From the NCBI GenBank assembly GCA_947487745.1, contig CANKXQ010000105.1:1-5378 (forward strand): a stretch of 5,378 nt of DNA, read 5' to 3'. The number at the start of each line of letters is the position of its first letter. Positions within the stretch are counted from its first letter, which is position 1. Below are positions 1 through 5,378 of this stretch, in pieces. A program made the translations under genes and the position numbers. The notes under the pieces are model-generated. The model saw nothing but the letters and a program-made list of their open reading frames with translations. It made no database searches and was not told where the DNA came from. This stretch comes from Spartobacteria bacterium. Its GTDB lineage: Bacteria > Verrucomicrobiota > Verrucomicrobiia > Chthoniobacterales > Terrimicrobiaceae.

Positions 1-64
1 TTAAGTCCGACAGGCTGCTAGCAAATGGCAGAAGTGCCAATGCGGAGATAATGGAATTTTTCAC
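1..64 (-). CDS. Possible N-terminus of a divergent secreted protein (partial, tentative)
   Basis: Read leftward from a GTG at 64-62, the minus strand is open to the window edge and gives 21 codons. The peptide begins (M)KNSIISALALLPFASSLSD: a lysine followed by a hydrophobic run and small residues, the layout of a Sec signal peptide. A TAGG lies 7 nt upstream of the GTG, the same motif and spacing as before the plus-strand gene at 194. No ATG or other usual start codon occurs in this frame between the GTG and the in-frame stop at 127-125, so the GTG is the only candidate start. Only the signal-like segment is visible, so nothing can be said about function. A competing reading is a 22-codon plus-strand tail at 3-71 ending in TGA. 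Short signal-like peptides arise by chance, hence the low confidence. Confidence 0.35.
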   Translation of the reverse strand, partial: MKNSIISALALLPFASSLSDL

Positions 65-193
65 GCGGTGACCTATTCTCGGCCCGTTGACTCTGTCAAG
101 CTGACCTCCAGGACAGTATTCGATTCAAAGCGCTGCTGACCCCTGCGGTATTTGAGTCTTTGATAAGTCTCCAACGGGGGTGTAGGTTTCCAT
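65..193. promoter_or_regulatory. Intergenic region upstream of the operon, possibly divergent
   Basis: No convincing coding frame lies here. It is the only real gap in the window and must contain the operon promoter if transcription starts locally. It holds the inverted repeat at 87-99, which also supplies a TTGACT (plus) and a TTGACA (minus) resembling a -35 element. No well-spaced -10 box follows on the plus strand: the nearest TATAAT-like strings (GATAAG at 162-167; AGTATT at 115-120) lack a partner at 16-18 nt. TAGG at 183-186, 7 nt before the ATG at 194, is a plausible ribosome binding site. The promoter position is therefore unresolved. Confidence 0.4.
87..99. repeat. Perfect inverted repeat TTGAC-TCT-GTCAA
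   Basis: Two 5-bp arms separated by 3 nt form a perfect dyad in the upstream region, about 95 nt before the first gene and 23 nt from the possible divergent start. Flanking bases do not extend the pairing. It is short enough to be accidental, but its place in the only intergenic gap is compatible with a small operator for a dimeric regulator, or with overlapping -35 hexamers facing both ways. Confidence 0.3.
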
Positions 194-1003
194 ATGCTTT
201 CGAAGAATCTCCGAACAGCTGCCCTGCTTCTGATTGCCTCTCCGCTGGGCCTGCACGCAATAGCGGAACGCCTCACTCCCGAGCAAATGCGAGACGCCTC
301 GTTTCTTGACACCGTCTCGATTCCCACGCCTGGGGAGTTTTTTCTCGCTGTCGACAAGCAATGCCAGCCGAATTGGAGCAAGCTTCTTCGCCCATCTGTC
401 CCAACTTCCACACCCGACCGCGAGCACATAGCCCTGCAACTTGGAATGCTCGCAGCCGACGGCTTCATGGCGATCGAGGCTCAGGACGGGCAGAGCGTGA
501 AAAACACTGCCCGCGACACTCTCTTTCTCGCCAAAAAACTCAATGTGAGCCAACAAATAGTCGCCCGCAGTCAGAGTATATCTGACTTTGCCGATGCCGG
601 AAATTGGAGTCGACTGCGCGAGGAGTTGGATGCCATGCAGAATGATATTCGACTTTGCCTGCTGGAGCAAAAGGACAGCCCGCTGGTCGTTCTCACCGTG
701 GCAGGCTCGTGGGTTCGTCAGATAGATATGGCATCGAACCTCCTTGCCAGTGATGAAAACTCCACATCCACCGATTTGCTGGTTCAACCTGAAATAGCCG
801 TGCGCATTCTGGGTAGAGTCGAGAATCTCCCAGAAAATTCCAAAAAACGCCCCATCGTCAAACAGCTCTCTGAAGGCTTGCACACGGCATCGGCTCTGAT
901 GTCCCAGTCCAATTCCTCTCTGCCCCCGTCGGCCGTCCAGAGCCTTGCCTCAACCATGTCCGCGATCACGGCCGCCGCAGCGGATTTGGACTCTAAAAAA
1001 TGA
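194..1003 (+). CDS. Secreted protein of unknown function, mostly helical
   Basis: This 269-residue protein is not one I can name. Residues 1-24 form a Sec signal peptide: K4 and R7, a hydrophobic core (AALLLIASPLGL), and an AIA cleavage site before E25. The mature part looks largely alpha-helical, with a conserved-looking centre at about 79-185 (ALQLGMLAADGFMAIEAQDG, then SVKNTARDTLFLAKKLNV), and a low-complexity Ser/Ala-rich tail from about 230. Cysteines C57 and C155 could pair after export. There is no lipobox, no transmembrane helix beyond the signal, and no catalytic motif. The start is supported by TAGG 7 nt upstream and by the signal peptide beginning directly at it. The TGA overlaps the next ATG (ATGA at 1000-1003), and both products are exported, so the two may act together in the periplasm or at the surface. 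A 252-codon antisense frame covers most of it but looks like a shadow. Confidence 0.85.
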   Translation: MLSKNLRTAALLLIASPLGLHAIAERLTPEQMRDASFLDTVSIPTPGEFFLAVDKQCQPNWSKLLRPSVPTSTPDREHIALQLGMLAADGFMAIEAQDGQSVKNTARDTLFLAKKLNVSQQIVARSQSISDFADAGNWSRLREELDAMQNDIRLCLLEQKDSPLVVLTVAGSWVRQIDMASNLLASDENSTSTDLLVQPEIAVRILGRVENLPENSKKRPIVKQLSEGLHTASALMSQSNSSLPPSAVQSLASTMSAITAAAADLDSKK

Positions 1004-1470
1004 AAGTTCGGACTCTTCTTTTTGCGATCTTTCTCGCTGGAATAGCCCACGCACATGCCCAGTCGGACAGGGCCGAATCCGCGAATTCCTCTCCGCTTGA
1101 TTGGAATGCCCATGATAAAAGCCCACGCAGCCTTGCGCTGGAACTCGCGGCGGGAAATGAAGGCGAGGGCTATCAGGTCCACGATGGCTTCTGGTCAGGC
1201 ACGCTCGCCAAGGCCGAACCTGTCCTTCTCGAGGTCTTTCTTTTTGCCGGAAACGACTACAGGTTCTCGGCTGCAAATTCGGATCTCTTCTCGCAATTGA
1301 GGTTGTCGATTTTCGACACCTGGGGCTATCCCGCAGGGCAAGAATACTCAGGGAATTCCTCGTGCTCCACTGCCGGCATTTCCGTGCTTCGCAGCGGCAG
1401 GTATTTCATCCGCCTTGTCATGACGGAAGGTGACAAAGCCGACGCCTGTATGGTATATTCCTACAAGTAA
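1000..1470 (+). CDS. Small secreted protein, beta-rich, PPC-domain-like
   Basis: The 156-residue product begins with a clear signal peptide (MKVRTLLFAIFLAGIAHAHA, cleavage likely after AHA near residue 20). The mature part looks like one beta-sandwich from about residue 55: a GFWSGTL strand, then LLEVFLFAGNDYRFSA, LRLSIFDTWGYP, and a closing SGRYFIRL strand ending VYSYK. That order (G-x-L, aG-xx-Y-xF, l-x-l-x-ifd-xx-G, sG-x-Y) resembles bacterial pre-peptidase C-terminal (PPC) domains, which are binding or chaperone-like modules attached to secreted enzymes. Here the domain stands alone with no protease attached. Two cysteines in the second half (SSCST and DACMV) could form a disulfide. Its ATG overlaps the TGA of the previous gene, which suggests translational coupling. 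The fold call is by pattern only; that it is a real exported protein is much surer than its family. Confidence 0.8.
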   Translation: MKVRTLLFAIFLAGIAHAHAQSDRAESANSSPLDWNAHDKSPRSLALELAAGNEGEGYQVHDGFWSGTLAKAEPVLLEVFLFAGNDYRFSAANSDLFSQLRLSIFDTWGYPAGQEYSGNSSCSTAGISVLRSGRYFIRLVMTEGDKADACMVYSYK

Positions 1471-1477
1471 CACTGCC

Positions 1478-1942
1478 ATGGCCGCTGCATCCACCACCGA
1501 AAAGTTGAATACTCCGCAAGTGCGTCAGTTTTCCGTTTTTCTTCAAAATAAAGTCGGTGCGCTTCTCGAAATCGTGCGCCTGCTCGATCAGAACAACATC
1601 ATCGTTTTGGCACTCAGTATTGCGGAATCCTACGAGTCCGCGATCAGTCGAATCATCGTCAGTGACCCCGACCGCACAGAGGAGCTTTTTTGCGAACACA
1701 ATATTCCGCACAGTTCCTGCGAGCTCATGGTCGTCGAGTTGGCTGATGGTCCCGGAGACCTCTCGAAGCTGCTGGCCGCCCTTCTCATGGCAGAAGTGAA
1801 TGTCCACTTCAGCTACCCGCTTTTGGTGCGTCCTCGCGGTCGCGCTGTGCTCGCCTTGCATGTGGATGACATCGAGTGTGCGACCTCTGTGCTCTTGGGA
1901 GAAAGCTTCAAGCTGCTCACTCAAGGTGACCTCTCCCGCTGA
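1478..1942 (+). CDS. Tandem ACT-domain protein, probable amino-acid sensor
   Basis: The 154-residue cytoplasmic protein consists of two ACT domains and nothing else. ACT 1 spans about residues 14-80 (QFSVFLQNKVGALLEIVRLL, then IIVLALSIAESYESAISRII and VSDPDR). ACT 2 spans about 83-150 (MVVELADGPGDLSKLLAALL, then AEVNVHFSYPL). The order matches the stand-alone double-ACT proteins of the COG4747 type, which have no enzymatic domain. ACT domains typically bind amino acids at their dimer interfaces and act allosterically, so a sensor or regulatory subunit is the natural inference; the ligand cannot be read from sequence. I chose the ATG at 1478 over one at 1430: the longer form overlaps the preceding gene by 41 nt and adds 16 residues outside the ACT fold. 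The gene starts 7 nt after the previous stop and ends 2 nt before the symporter, which suggests joint expression with it. Confidence 0.85.
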   Translation: MAAASTTEKLNTPQVRQFSVFLQNKVGALLEIVRLLDQNNIIVLALSIAESYESAISRIIVSDPDRTEELFCEHNIPHSSCELMVVELADGPGDLSKLLAALLMAEVNVHFSYPLLVRPRGRAVLALHVDDIECATSVLLGESFKLLTQGDLSR

Positions 1943-1944
1943 TC

Positions 1945-3255
1945 ATGTCTGAAAATGCGGCCTCACGATCCCAGGCCGCGCGTATTCTTGGCGGATTGAT
2001 TCTTGGACTTGTCCTTGGTCTTGCCGCTGGCGCCGCGCTGCCCGAGTCCGCCCAGCCTTCGCTGAATTGGTGGATCGATCAGGTGATCCAGCCCGCCGGT
2101 CGCATTTTTCTGCGAATTATTTTCATGGTGGTCATACCGCTGATCCTTTCCGCCATCGTGATTGGAACCATGGAAATGGGGGATGTCCGAACCCTCGGCA
2201 GGGTGGGGTGGCGCGCACTCATCGCCACCTTCGCGCTCTCAGCGGCGAGCGTTGGAATAGCGCTTGGTCTCGTAAATCTCATCGAGCCGGGACGCTCGCT
2301 CCCGGCGGAAAGTCGCCAGTCCCTCGTGCAAACCTACTCCGGAGCCTCCCAGAAAAGCATCGAGCGGGGCAGCCAACCCCAATCCGTCTCCACCACGCTT
2401 CTGAATTTCATTCCAGAAAACCCGCTTGCCGAAGCGGTGAATGCCTTCAATCCTGAAAACAAAGGCGGCGGTCTCCTTGCGGTCATGGTTTTCAGTCTAT
2501 TCGTTGGTGTGGCACTGACCATCGCGCCCCGCGAGCGCACCGCCACGCTGAGGGGATTCTTCGAGGGGATGTTCGAGGTTTCCATGGTGATCATCGGCTT
2601 CGCTCTGCGCCTCGCCCCCTTTGGAGTCGCGTGCCTGGCTTTCGCGGTTGCGGCGCGTCTCGGTTTGGACCTGTTTCGCACTCTGGGAATCTATGTGGGA
2701 GTCGTGCTGCTGGGCCTGGCAATCCAACAGTTTGTTGTCTATCCCCTCACACTCCGCTTTTTCGCAGCCCGTTCTCCTTTGCGTTTTTTGATCGATGCCA
2801 AGGAAGCGATCATCACCGCCTTCAGCACATCCTCCAGCAATGCCACACTGCCAGTGGCCCTCCGGGTGGCTGAGAAAAATCTCGCGATTCCTCCTCGCAT
2901 CGCCCGCTTTGTCCTGACGGTGGGCGCCAGCGCGAACCAGAATGGCACTGCCCTCTACGAAGGAGTCACTGTTCTCTTTCTCGCCCAGGTTTTCGGAGTC
3001 GATCTGACTCTCACCCAACAAATCGTCGTCGCCCTCATGTGCGTCATGGCAGGCATCGGCACGGCCGGTGTCCCCGGGGGGTCGCTTCCATTGGTTGTGG
3101 GTGTTCTTCTTGCGATTAATGTGCCGCCGGATGCCATAGCGATCATTCTCGGTATCGACCGGTTTTTGGATATGTGTCGAACCGCTCTAAATGTCTCCGG
3201 CGATCTGGTGATTGCCGCTGTCGTTGCAAAGGGAGCGCCCGATATTGAGGTATGA
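1945..3255 (+). CDS. Dicarboxylate/amino acid:cation symporter (DAACS/SDF family)
   Basis: This 436-residue inner-membrane protein is a glutamate-transporter homologue (GltP/DctA/GltPh family) of normal length. Early helices are visible at about 12-32, 50-75, 90-113 and 176-193. The serine-rich HP1 tip is at 294-299 (STSSSN, followed by ATLPV), the TM7 motif at 331-335 (NQNGT, then ALYEG), the HP2 tip at 369-380 (GIGTAGVPGGS) and TM8 at 404-420 (IDRFLDMCRTALNVSGD). By alignment with GltPh, D409, R412, T413 and N416 match the substrate residues D394, R397, T398 and N401, and D420 matches the Na1 ligand D405. The arginine predicts an acidic substrate such as glutamate, aspartate or a C4-dicarboxylate. 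The odd point is NQNGT in place of NMDGT: N333 replaces the aspartate that contributes to the third sodium site. It begins 2 nt after the ACT gene without a good ribosome site and its TGA overlaps the coaX ATG. The exact substrate is uncertain. Confidence 0.95.
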   Translation: MSENAASRSQAARILGGLILGLVLGLAAGAALPESAQPSLNWWIDQVIQPAGRIFLRIIFMVVIPLILSAIVIGTMEMGDVRTLGRVGWRALIATFALSAASVGIALGLVNLIEPGRSLPAESRQSLVQTYSGASQKSIERGSQPQSVSTTLLNFIPENPLAEAVNAFNPENKGGGLLAVMVFSLFVGVALTIAPRERTATLRGFFEGMFEVSMVIIGFALRLAPFGVACLAFAVAARLGLDLFRTLGIYVGVVLLGLAIQQFVVYPLTLRFFAARSPLRFLIDAKEAIITAFSTSSSNATLPVALRVAEKNLAIPPRIARFVLTVGASANQNGTALYEGVTVLFLAQVFGVDLTLTQQIVVALMCVMAGIGTAGVPGGSLPLVVGVLLAINVPPDAIAIILGIDRFLDMCRTALNVSGDLVIAAVVAKGAPDIEV

Positions 3256-3983
3256 AAAAAATCCTCCTCATCGACATCAGTAATTCCTTCACCAAGACCT
3301 GCCTTGCGGTTGGCGATTCCATTGCCCGCGTGAAGCGCCTGCCAACCCAATCGCTCGATGCGGCCAAGCTTCGCGCGTTGCATTCCCCTGCGAAGCTTGA
3401 CGGCGTCGTTCTATCATCCGTCGTTCCCGAAAAAAACAGCGAGGTTCAGGCCGCATTCTCCCGAGTGCTCGAAGTCGGTGCTGGGCTGGATCTCGGCGTT
3501 GGCATTGATTATCCCTCGCCCCGCACGATTGGGGCAGACCGTCTGGCCAATGCCGCCGCTTGTGCCGCACTGCACGGATTCCCTTGTATCGTGGTCGATT
3601 TTGGCACGGCTGTGACCTTTGATGTTATTTCCCAAGCAGGCGATTACATTGGCGGAGTCATCGCTCCGGGGTTGAATGCCATGACCAGCTACTTGCATGA
3701 TCGCACGGCCTTGCTCCCGAATATCAAACTCCGCGAACCCTCCAGCGCGGTTGGGCGCTCAACGAGGGATGCCATGCTATCCGGCGCAGTCCATGGCTAC
3801 CGCGGGCTGGTGAAGGAAATCCTCTCTCAAATCCGCTCTGAGGCCTTTCCCAAAAAGCGCCCCCGCATCATTGCCACCGGCGGGGATGCGGAACTCATTG
3901 CCGGCCGCGTCGGTCTCTTCGATATCGTAGACCCGCTGCTCACCCTCCGGGGCTTGATTGTCATCGCACACAGAAACTTATGA
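3252..3983 (+). CDS. coaX: Type III pantothenate kinase
   Basis: CoaX phosphorylates pantothenate to 4'-phosphopantothenate, the first committed step of coenzyme A synthesis, in the cytoplasm. The 243-residue protein is near the usual 250-260 and shows the ASKHA-fold motifs in order: phosphate-1 motif DISNSFTK (8-15), SSVVP (55-59), GADR (94-97) with D96 at the position of the proposed catalytic base, DFGTAVTFD (116-124), GGVIAPG (134-140), GRST (168-171) and ATGG (208-211). The first motif is usually DxGNTxxK, so serines replace the glycine and the threonine here; the others are standard. Type III enzymes characteristically need a monovalent cation and resist CoA feedback. The ATG overlaps the symporter stop (ATGA); a GAGG one base before the ATG is too close to be a normal ribosome site, so coupling is likely. 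No later start is possible without losing the first motif. Its stop overlaps the next ATG. Confidence 0.95.
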   Translation: MKKILLIDISNSFTKTCLAVGDSIARVKRLPTQSLDAAKLRALHSPAKLDGVVLSSVVPEKNSEVQAAFSRVLEVGAGLDLGVGIDYPSPRTIGADRLANAAACAALHGFPCIVVDFGTAVTFDVISQAGDYIGGVIAPGLNAMTSYLHDRTALLPNIKLREPSSAVGRSTRDAMLSGAVHGYRGLVKEILSQIRSEAFPKKRPRIIATGGDAELIAGRVGLFDIVDPLLTLRGLIVIAHRNL

Positions 3984-4894
3984 ACCTCGAGATTCTCGAC
4001 AACCAACCCGTCTTGAAAATCCAAGCCGGCAATGCCACTGCCCTCATCTCCCCCGCACACGGCGCCAGGTTGCTGTCCTGGAATGTGCCCGGTTGGGACA
4101 TCATCCACTGGCCTGCGAATGCCGACTGGGACCGCGTTCCCAAGGTGCGGGGCGGCGATCTGGTGCTCTTTCCATTCATCGCCCGCACCTATGCAAATGG
4201 CCGTATCGGTTCTTGGATCGATGAATCGGGAGTGCAGCGTCCCGCGCCGATGCATGGCTTCGCAAAAGATTCCCCCTTCCGTATCGTTGAGGCCTCTGCC
4301 GACTCGGTCACGCTACGCCTTGATGCCAATGAATCCACCACGGCCTGTTATCCCTTCCCGTTTCGCTTGGAAGTCACCCACCACATCGAACCGGATGCTC
4401 TGCTCACAAGCTTCCGCGTAACCAATCGCGGGAACAGCCCGATGCCGTGGTCTGCAGGCCATCACTACTATTTCCATATCCCGGCTGCCGAGCGAGCTGA
4501 GTGGAAGCTCTCTGTGCCCTGCGAGAAATGGGGACGCCAGAACTTCGCGGATGGCTCGATTGCATTCGATACCGCCGAGCAGCAGAGCGCTCCGCTTTCT
4601 GACCCTGCTTGGATTGACCGCTTTCACTCGAACCCCGATTTAGCGAGCATTGTTTTGTCCAACGCAACGGCAGGCAAAACCATTTCCTTTGAAAACCCGG
4701 CGAATCGCCCTGCCGATTGGCCCTGTGTCACCACTTGGACGGAAAAGCCCGATTCCGATTTCTTCTGCGTCGAGCCCTGGAGCGCATTTCCCAATGCGAT
4801 TCAGAACCGTCTCGGTTTGCGCAGTCTCGCGCCCGGCGCATCGAATGAGATTTCTTGCCGCATTCGAATCAAGCAGGCGGCACAATCCATTTAA
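3980..4894 (+). CDS. Aldose 1-epimerase (mutarotase) family protein
   Basis: This 304-residue cytoplasmic protein belongs to the galactose mutarotase-like superfamily, enzymes that interconvert alpha and beta anomers of aldoses. Visible landmarks are an N-terminal strand with [11 protein letters not shown] (24-34), [13 protein letters not shown] (57-69), MHGF (91-94), the AGHHYYF stretch (159-165) whose H162 fits the catalytic histidine of the usual GxHPYF, and VEPW at 264-267 whose E265 fits the catalytic glutamate base. Both catalytic residues seem present, so an active enzyme is likely. The family is broad and includes GalM-type, YeaD-type hexose-6-phosphate and uncharacterised members; I cannot choose between them, so no symbol is given. 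It lies between two cofactor genes, with its ATG overlapping the coaX stop and 8 nt before pdxJ, with no sugar-catabolism genes in view. There is no signal peptide, so it does not act with the exported proteins upstream. Confidence 0.85.
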   Translation: MNLEILDNQPVLKIQAGNATALISPAHGARLLSWNVPGWDIIHWPANADWDRVPKVRGGDLVLFPFIARTYANGRIGSWIDESGVQRPAPMHGFAKDSPFRIVEASADSVTLRLDANESTTACYPFPFRLEVTHHIEPDALLTSFRVTNRGNSPMPWSAGHHYYFHIPAAERAEWKLSVPCEKWGRQNFADGSIAFDTAEQQSAPLSDPAWIDRFHSNPDLASIVLSNATAGKTISFENPANRPADWPCVTTWTEKPDSDFFCVEPWSAFPNAIQNRLGLRSLAPGASNEISCRIRIKQAAQSI

Positions 4895-4902
4895 AACCAC
4901 CT

Positions 4903-5378
4903 ATGCCAAGTCTTGGAGTCAACATCGACCATGTATCCACACTGCGTCAGGCGCGTTATCGCGAAACGCCGGACAACCCGAATGCCGAACCCGACCCCGT
5001 GGCTGCTGCCATCATCGCCGAGAGGGCTGGTGCTGTCGGCATCACGGCCCACCTGCGCGAAGACCGCCGCCATATTCAGGATCGCGATATTTTTCTCCTC
5101 CGCGAAAAAATCACCACCAAGCTCAATCTGGAAATGGGCGTGTCGGAGGACATTCTCCGTATCGCTCTTCAAATCCGCCCCGAAGATGTCTGCCTCGTTC
5201 CGGAAAACCGCCAAGAGGTCACGACCGAGGGTGGGTTGGACTGTCTGACCAACGAGAAGACGCTCCGGAGTGCTATCGGCCGCCTGCAGGATGCAGGTGC
5301 CAGGGTCAGTCTCTTCATCGACGCCGAGGAAACGCAAATCCAAGCCGCCGCCTCGCTCGGCGCAGAGTTTATCGAAAT
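4903..5378 (+). CDS. pdxJ: Pyridoxine 5'-phosphate synthase (3' end beyond window)
   Basis: PdxJ condenses 3-amino-2-oxopropyl phosphate with 1-deoxyxylulose 5-phosphate to make pyridoxine 5'-phosphate, the last ring-forming step of the DXP-dependent vitamin B6 route. The frame is open from the ATG at 4903 to the edge, giving 158 residues of about 240-250. Motifs match E. coli PdxJ closely: [14 protein letters not shown] (5-18), [17 protein letters not shown] (46-62), [10 protein letters not shown] (73-82), [16 protein letters not shown] (98-113) and [11 protein letters not shown]50 and E77 match E. coli catalytic H45 and E72; N7, D9, H10, R18, R52, H57 and T107 match ligand contacts. The second catalytic histidine (E. 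coli H193) lies past the edge. The segment between R18 and PDPV is 7 residues longer than in E. coli. The ATG is 8 nt after the mutarotase stop without a clear Shine-Dalgarno; GVNIDH begins only four residues in, so this start is firm. Confidence 0.96.
   Translation, partial: MPSLGVNIDHVSTLRQARYRETPDNPNAEPDPVAAAIIAERAGAVGITAHLREDRRHIQDRDIFLLREKITTKLNLEMGVSEDILRIALQIRPEDVCLVPENRQEVTTEGGLDCLTNEKTLRSAIGRLQDAGARVSLFIDAEETQIQAAASLGAEFIE

Noticed and set aside
3..71. A 22-codon plus-strand tail ending in TGA, possibly the end of an upstream gene
   Set aside because: A run of this length is expected by chance and the peptide has no recognisable character; the minus-strand signal-like frame over the same bases is slightly more convincing, though the matter is open.
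87..120. Sigma-70 promoter using TTGACT at 87-92
   Set aside because: The nearest -10-like strings start 20-22 nt after the hexamer, too far for a normal 16-18 nt spacer, so I do not call a promoter position.
73..468. A 131-codon minus-strand open frame
   Set aside because: Rich in Arg and Ser with no domain or signal, and overlapped by better coding on the plus strand; a shadow frame.
125..883. A 252-codon minus-strand open frame opposite the first secreted protein
   Set aside because: Its product lacks a recognisable domain, has scattered Cys, His and Trp like an antisense translation, and lies wholly opposite a gene with a clear signal peptide and an operonic junction.
995..1003. Run of six A just before the TGA of the first gene, where a -1 slip would enter the second gene's frame
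   Set aside because: It is not a full X-XXY-YYZ heptamer, and a fusion would bury the second protein's signal peptide in the middle of a chain; the plain ATGA overlap explains the layout.
1430..1477. Upstream in-frame ATG for the ACT protein
   Set aside because: It would overlap the preceding gene by 41 nt, has no Shine-Dalgarno, and adds a Pro/Thr-rich stretch outside the ACT fold.
2286..2306. Hairpin with a 7-bp GC-rich stem and 7-nt loop
   Set aside because: It lies inside the symporter coding sequence with no U-tract, so it is not a terminator, and stems this short are common in GC-rich DNA.
2497..3021. A 174-codon minus-strand open frame inside the symporter
   Set aside because: The plus-strand frame encodes conserved SDF-family motifs throughout this stretch; the antisense product is a low-complexity, Gln/Glu/Arg-rich shadow.
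3069..3081. CCCCGGGG palindrome
   Set aside because: It encodes the conserved VPGGS tip of HP2 in the symporter; the symmetry follows from Pro and Gly codons.
3827..4255. A 142-codon minus-strand open frame across the coaX-mutarotase junction
   Set aside because: It is opposite conserved motifs of two recognised genes and has no family likeness.

Overview
This is bacterial chromosomal DNA of moderately high GC, densely packed with genes. No mobile element, RNA gene, CRISPR array or phage gene was seen. The gene content (type III pantothenate kinase, PdxJ with a lengthened N-terminal loop, a double-ACT protein, small secreted proteins of no named family) and the weak Shine-Dalgarno sequences fit a Gram-negative bacterium of the PVC group, most likely Verrucomicrobiota. 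That placement is an impression from protein character and was not tested by a search.

Layout: positions 1-64 may hold the start of a divergent, minus-strand secreted protein (tentative). Positions 65-193 are a non-coding region with a perfect 5-3-5 inverted repeat at 87-99. From 194 to the right edge, seven plus-strand genes follow one another with gaps of at most 8 nt or ATGA overlaps, so they probably form one operon: two secreted proteins of unknown function (194-1003, 1000-1470), a tandem ACT-domain protein (1478-1942), a dicarboxylate/amino acid:cation symporter (1945-3255), type III pantothenate kinase CoaX (3252-3983), an aldose 1-epimerase-family protein (3980-4894), and the first two thirds of pyridoxine 5'-phosphate synthase PdxJ (4903-5378, cut by the window edge).

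Functionally the right half has a cofactor theme: CoaX commits pantothenate to coenzyme A and PdxJ closes the pyridine ring of vitamin B6. The middle pairs a probable amino-acid-sensing ACT protein with a transporter for acidic amino acids or C4-dicarboxylates. The two secreted proteins at the left have no clear link to the rest. I see no sign of a wholly new biological system. The points most worth a second look are the possible divergent gene and palindrome at the left end, the two unnamed secreted proteins, the altered NMDGT motif of the symporter, the ACT-transporter pairing, and the divergent first motif of CoaX.
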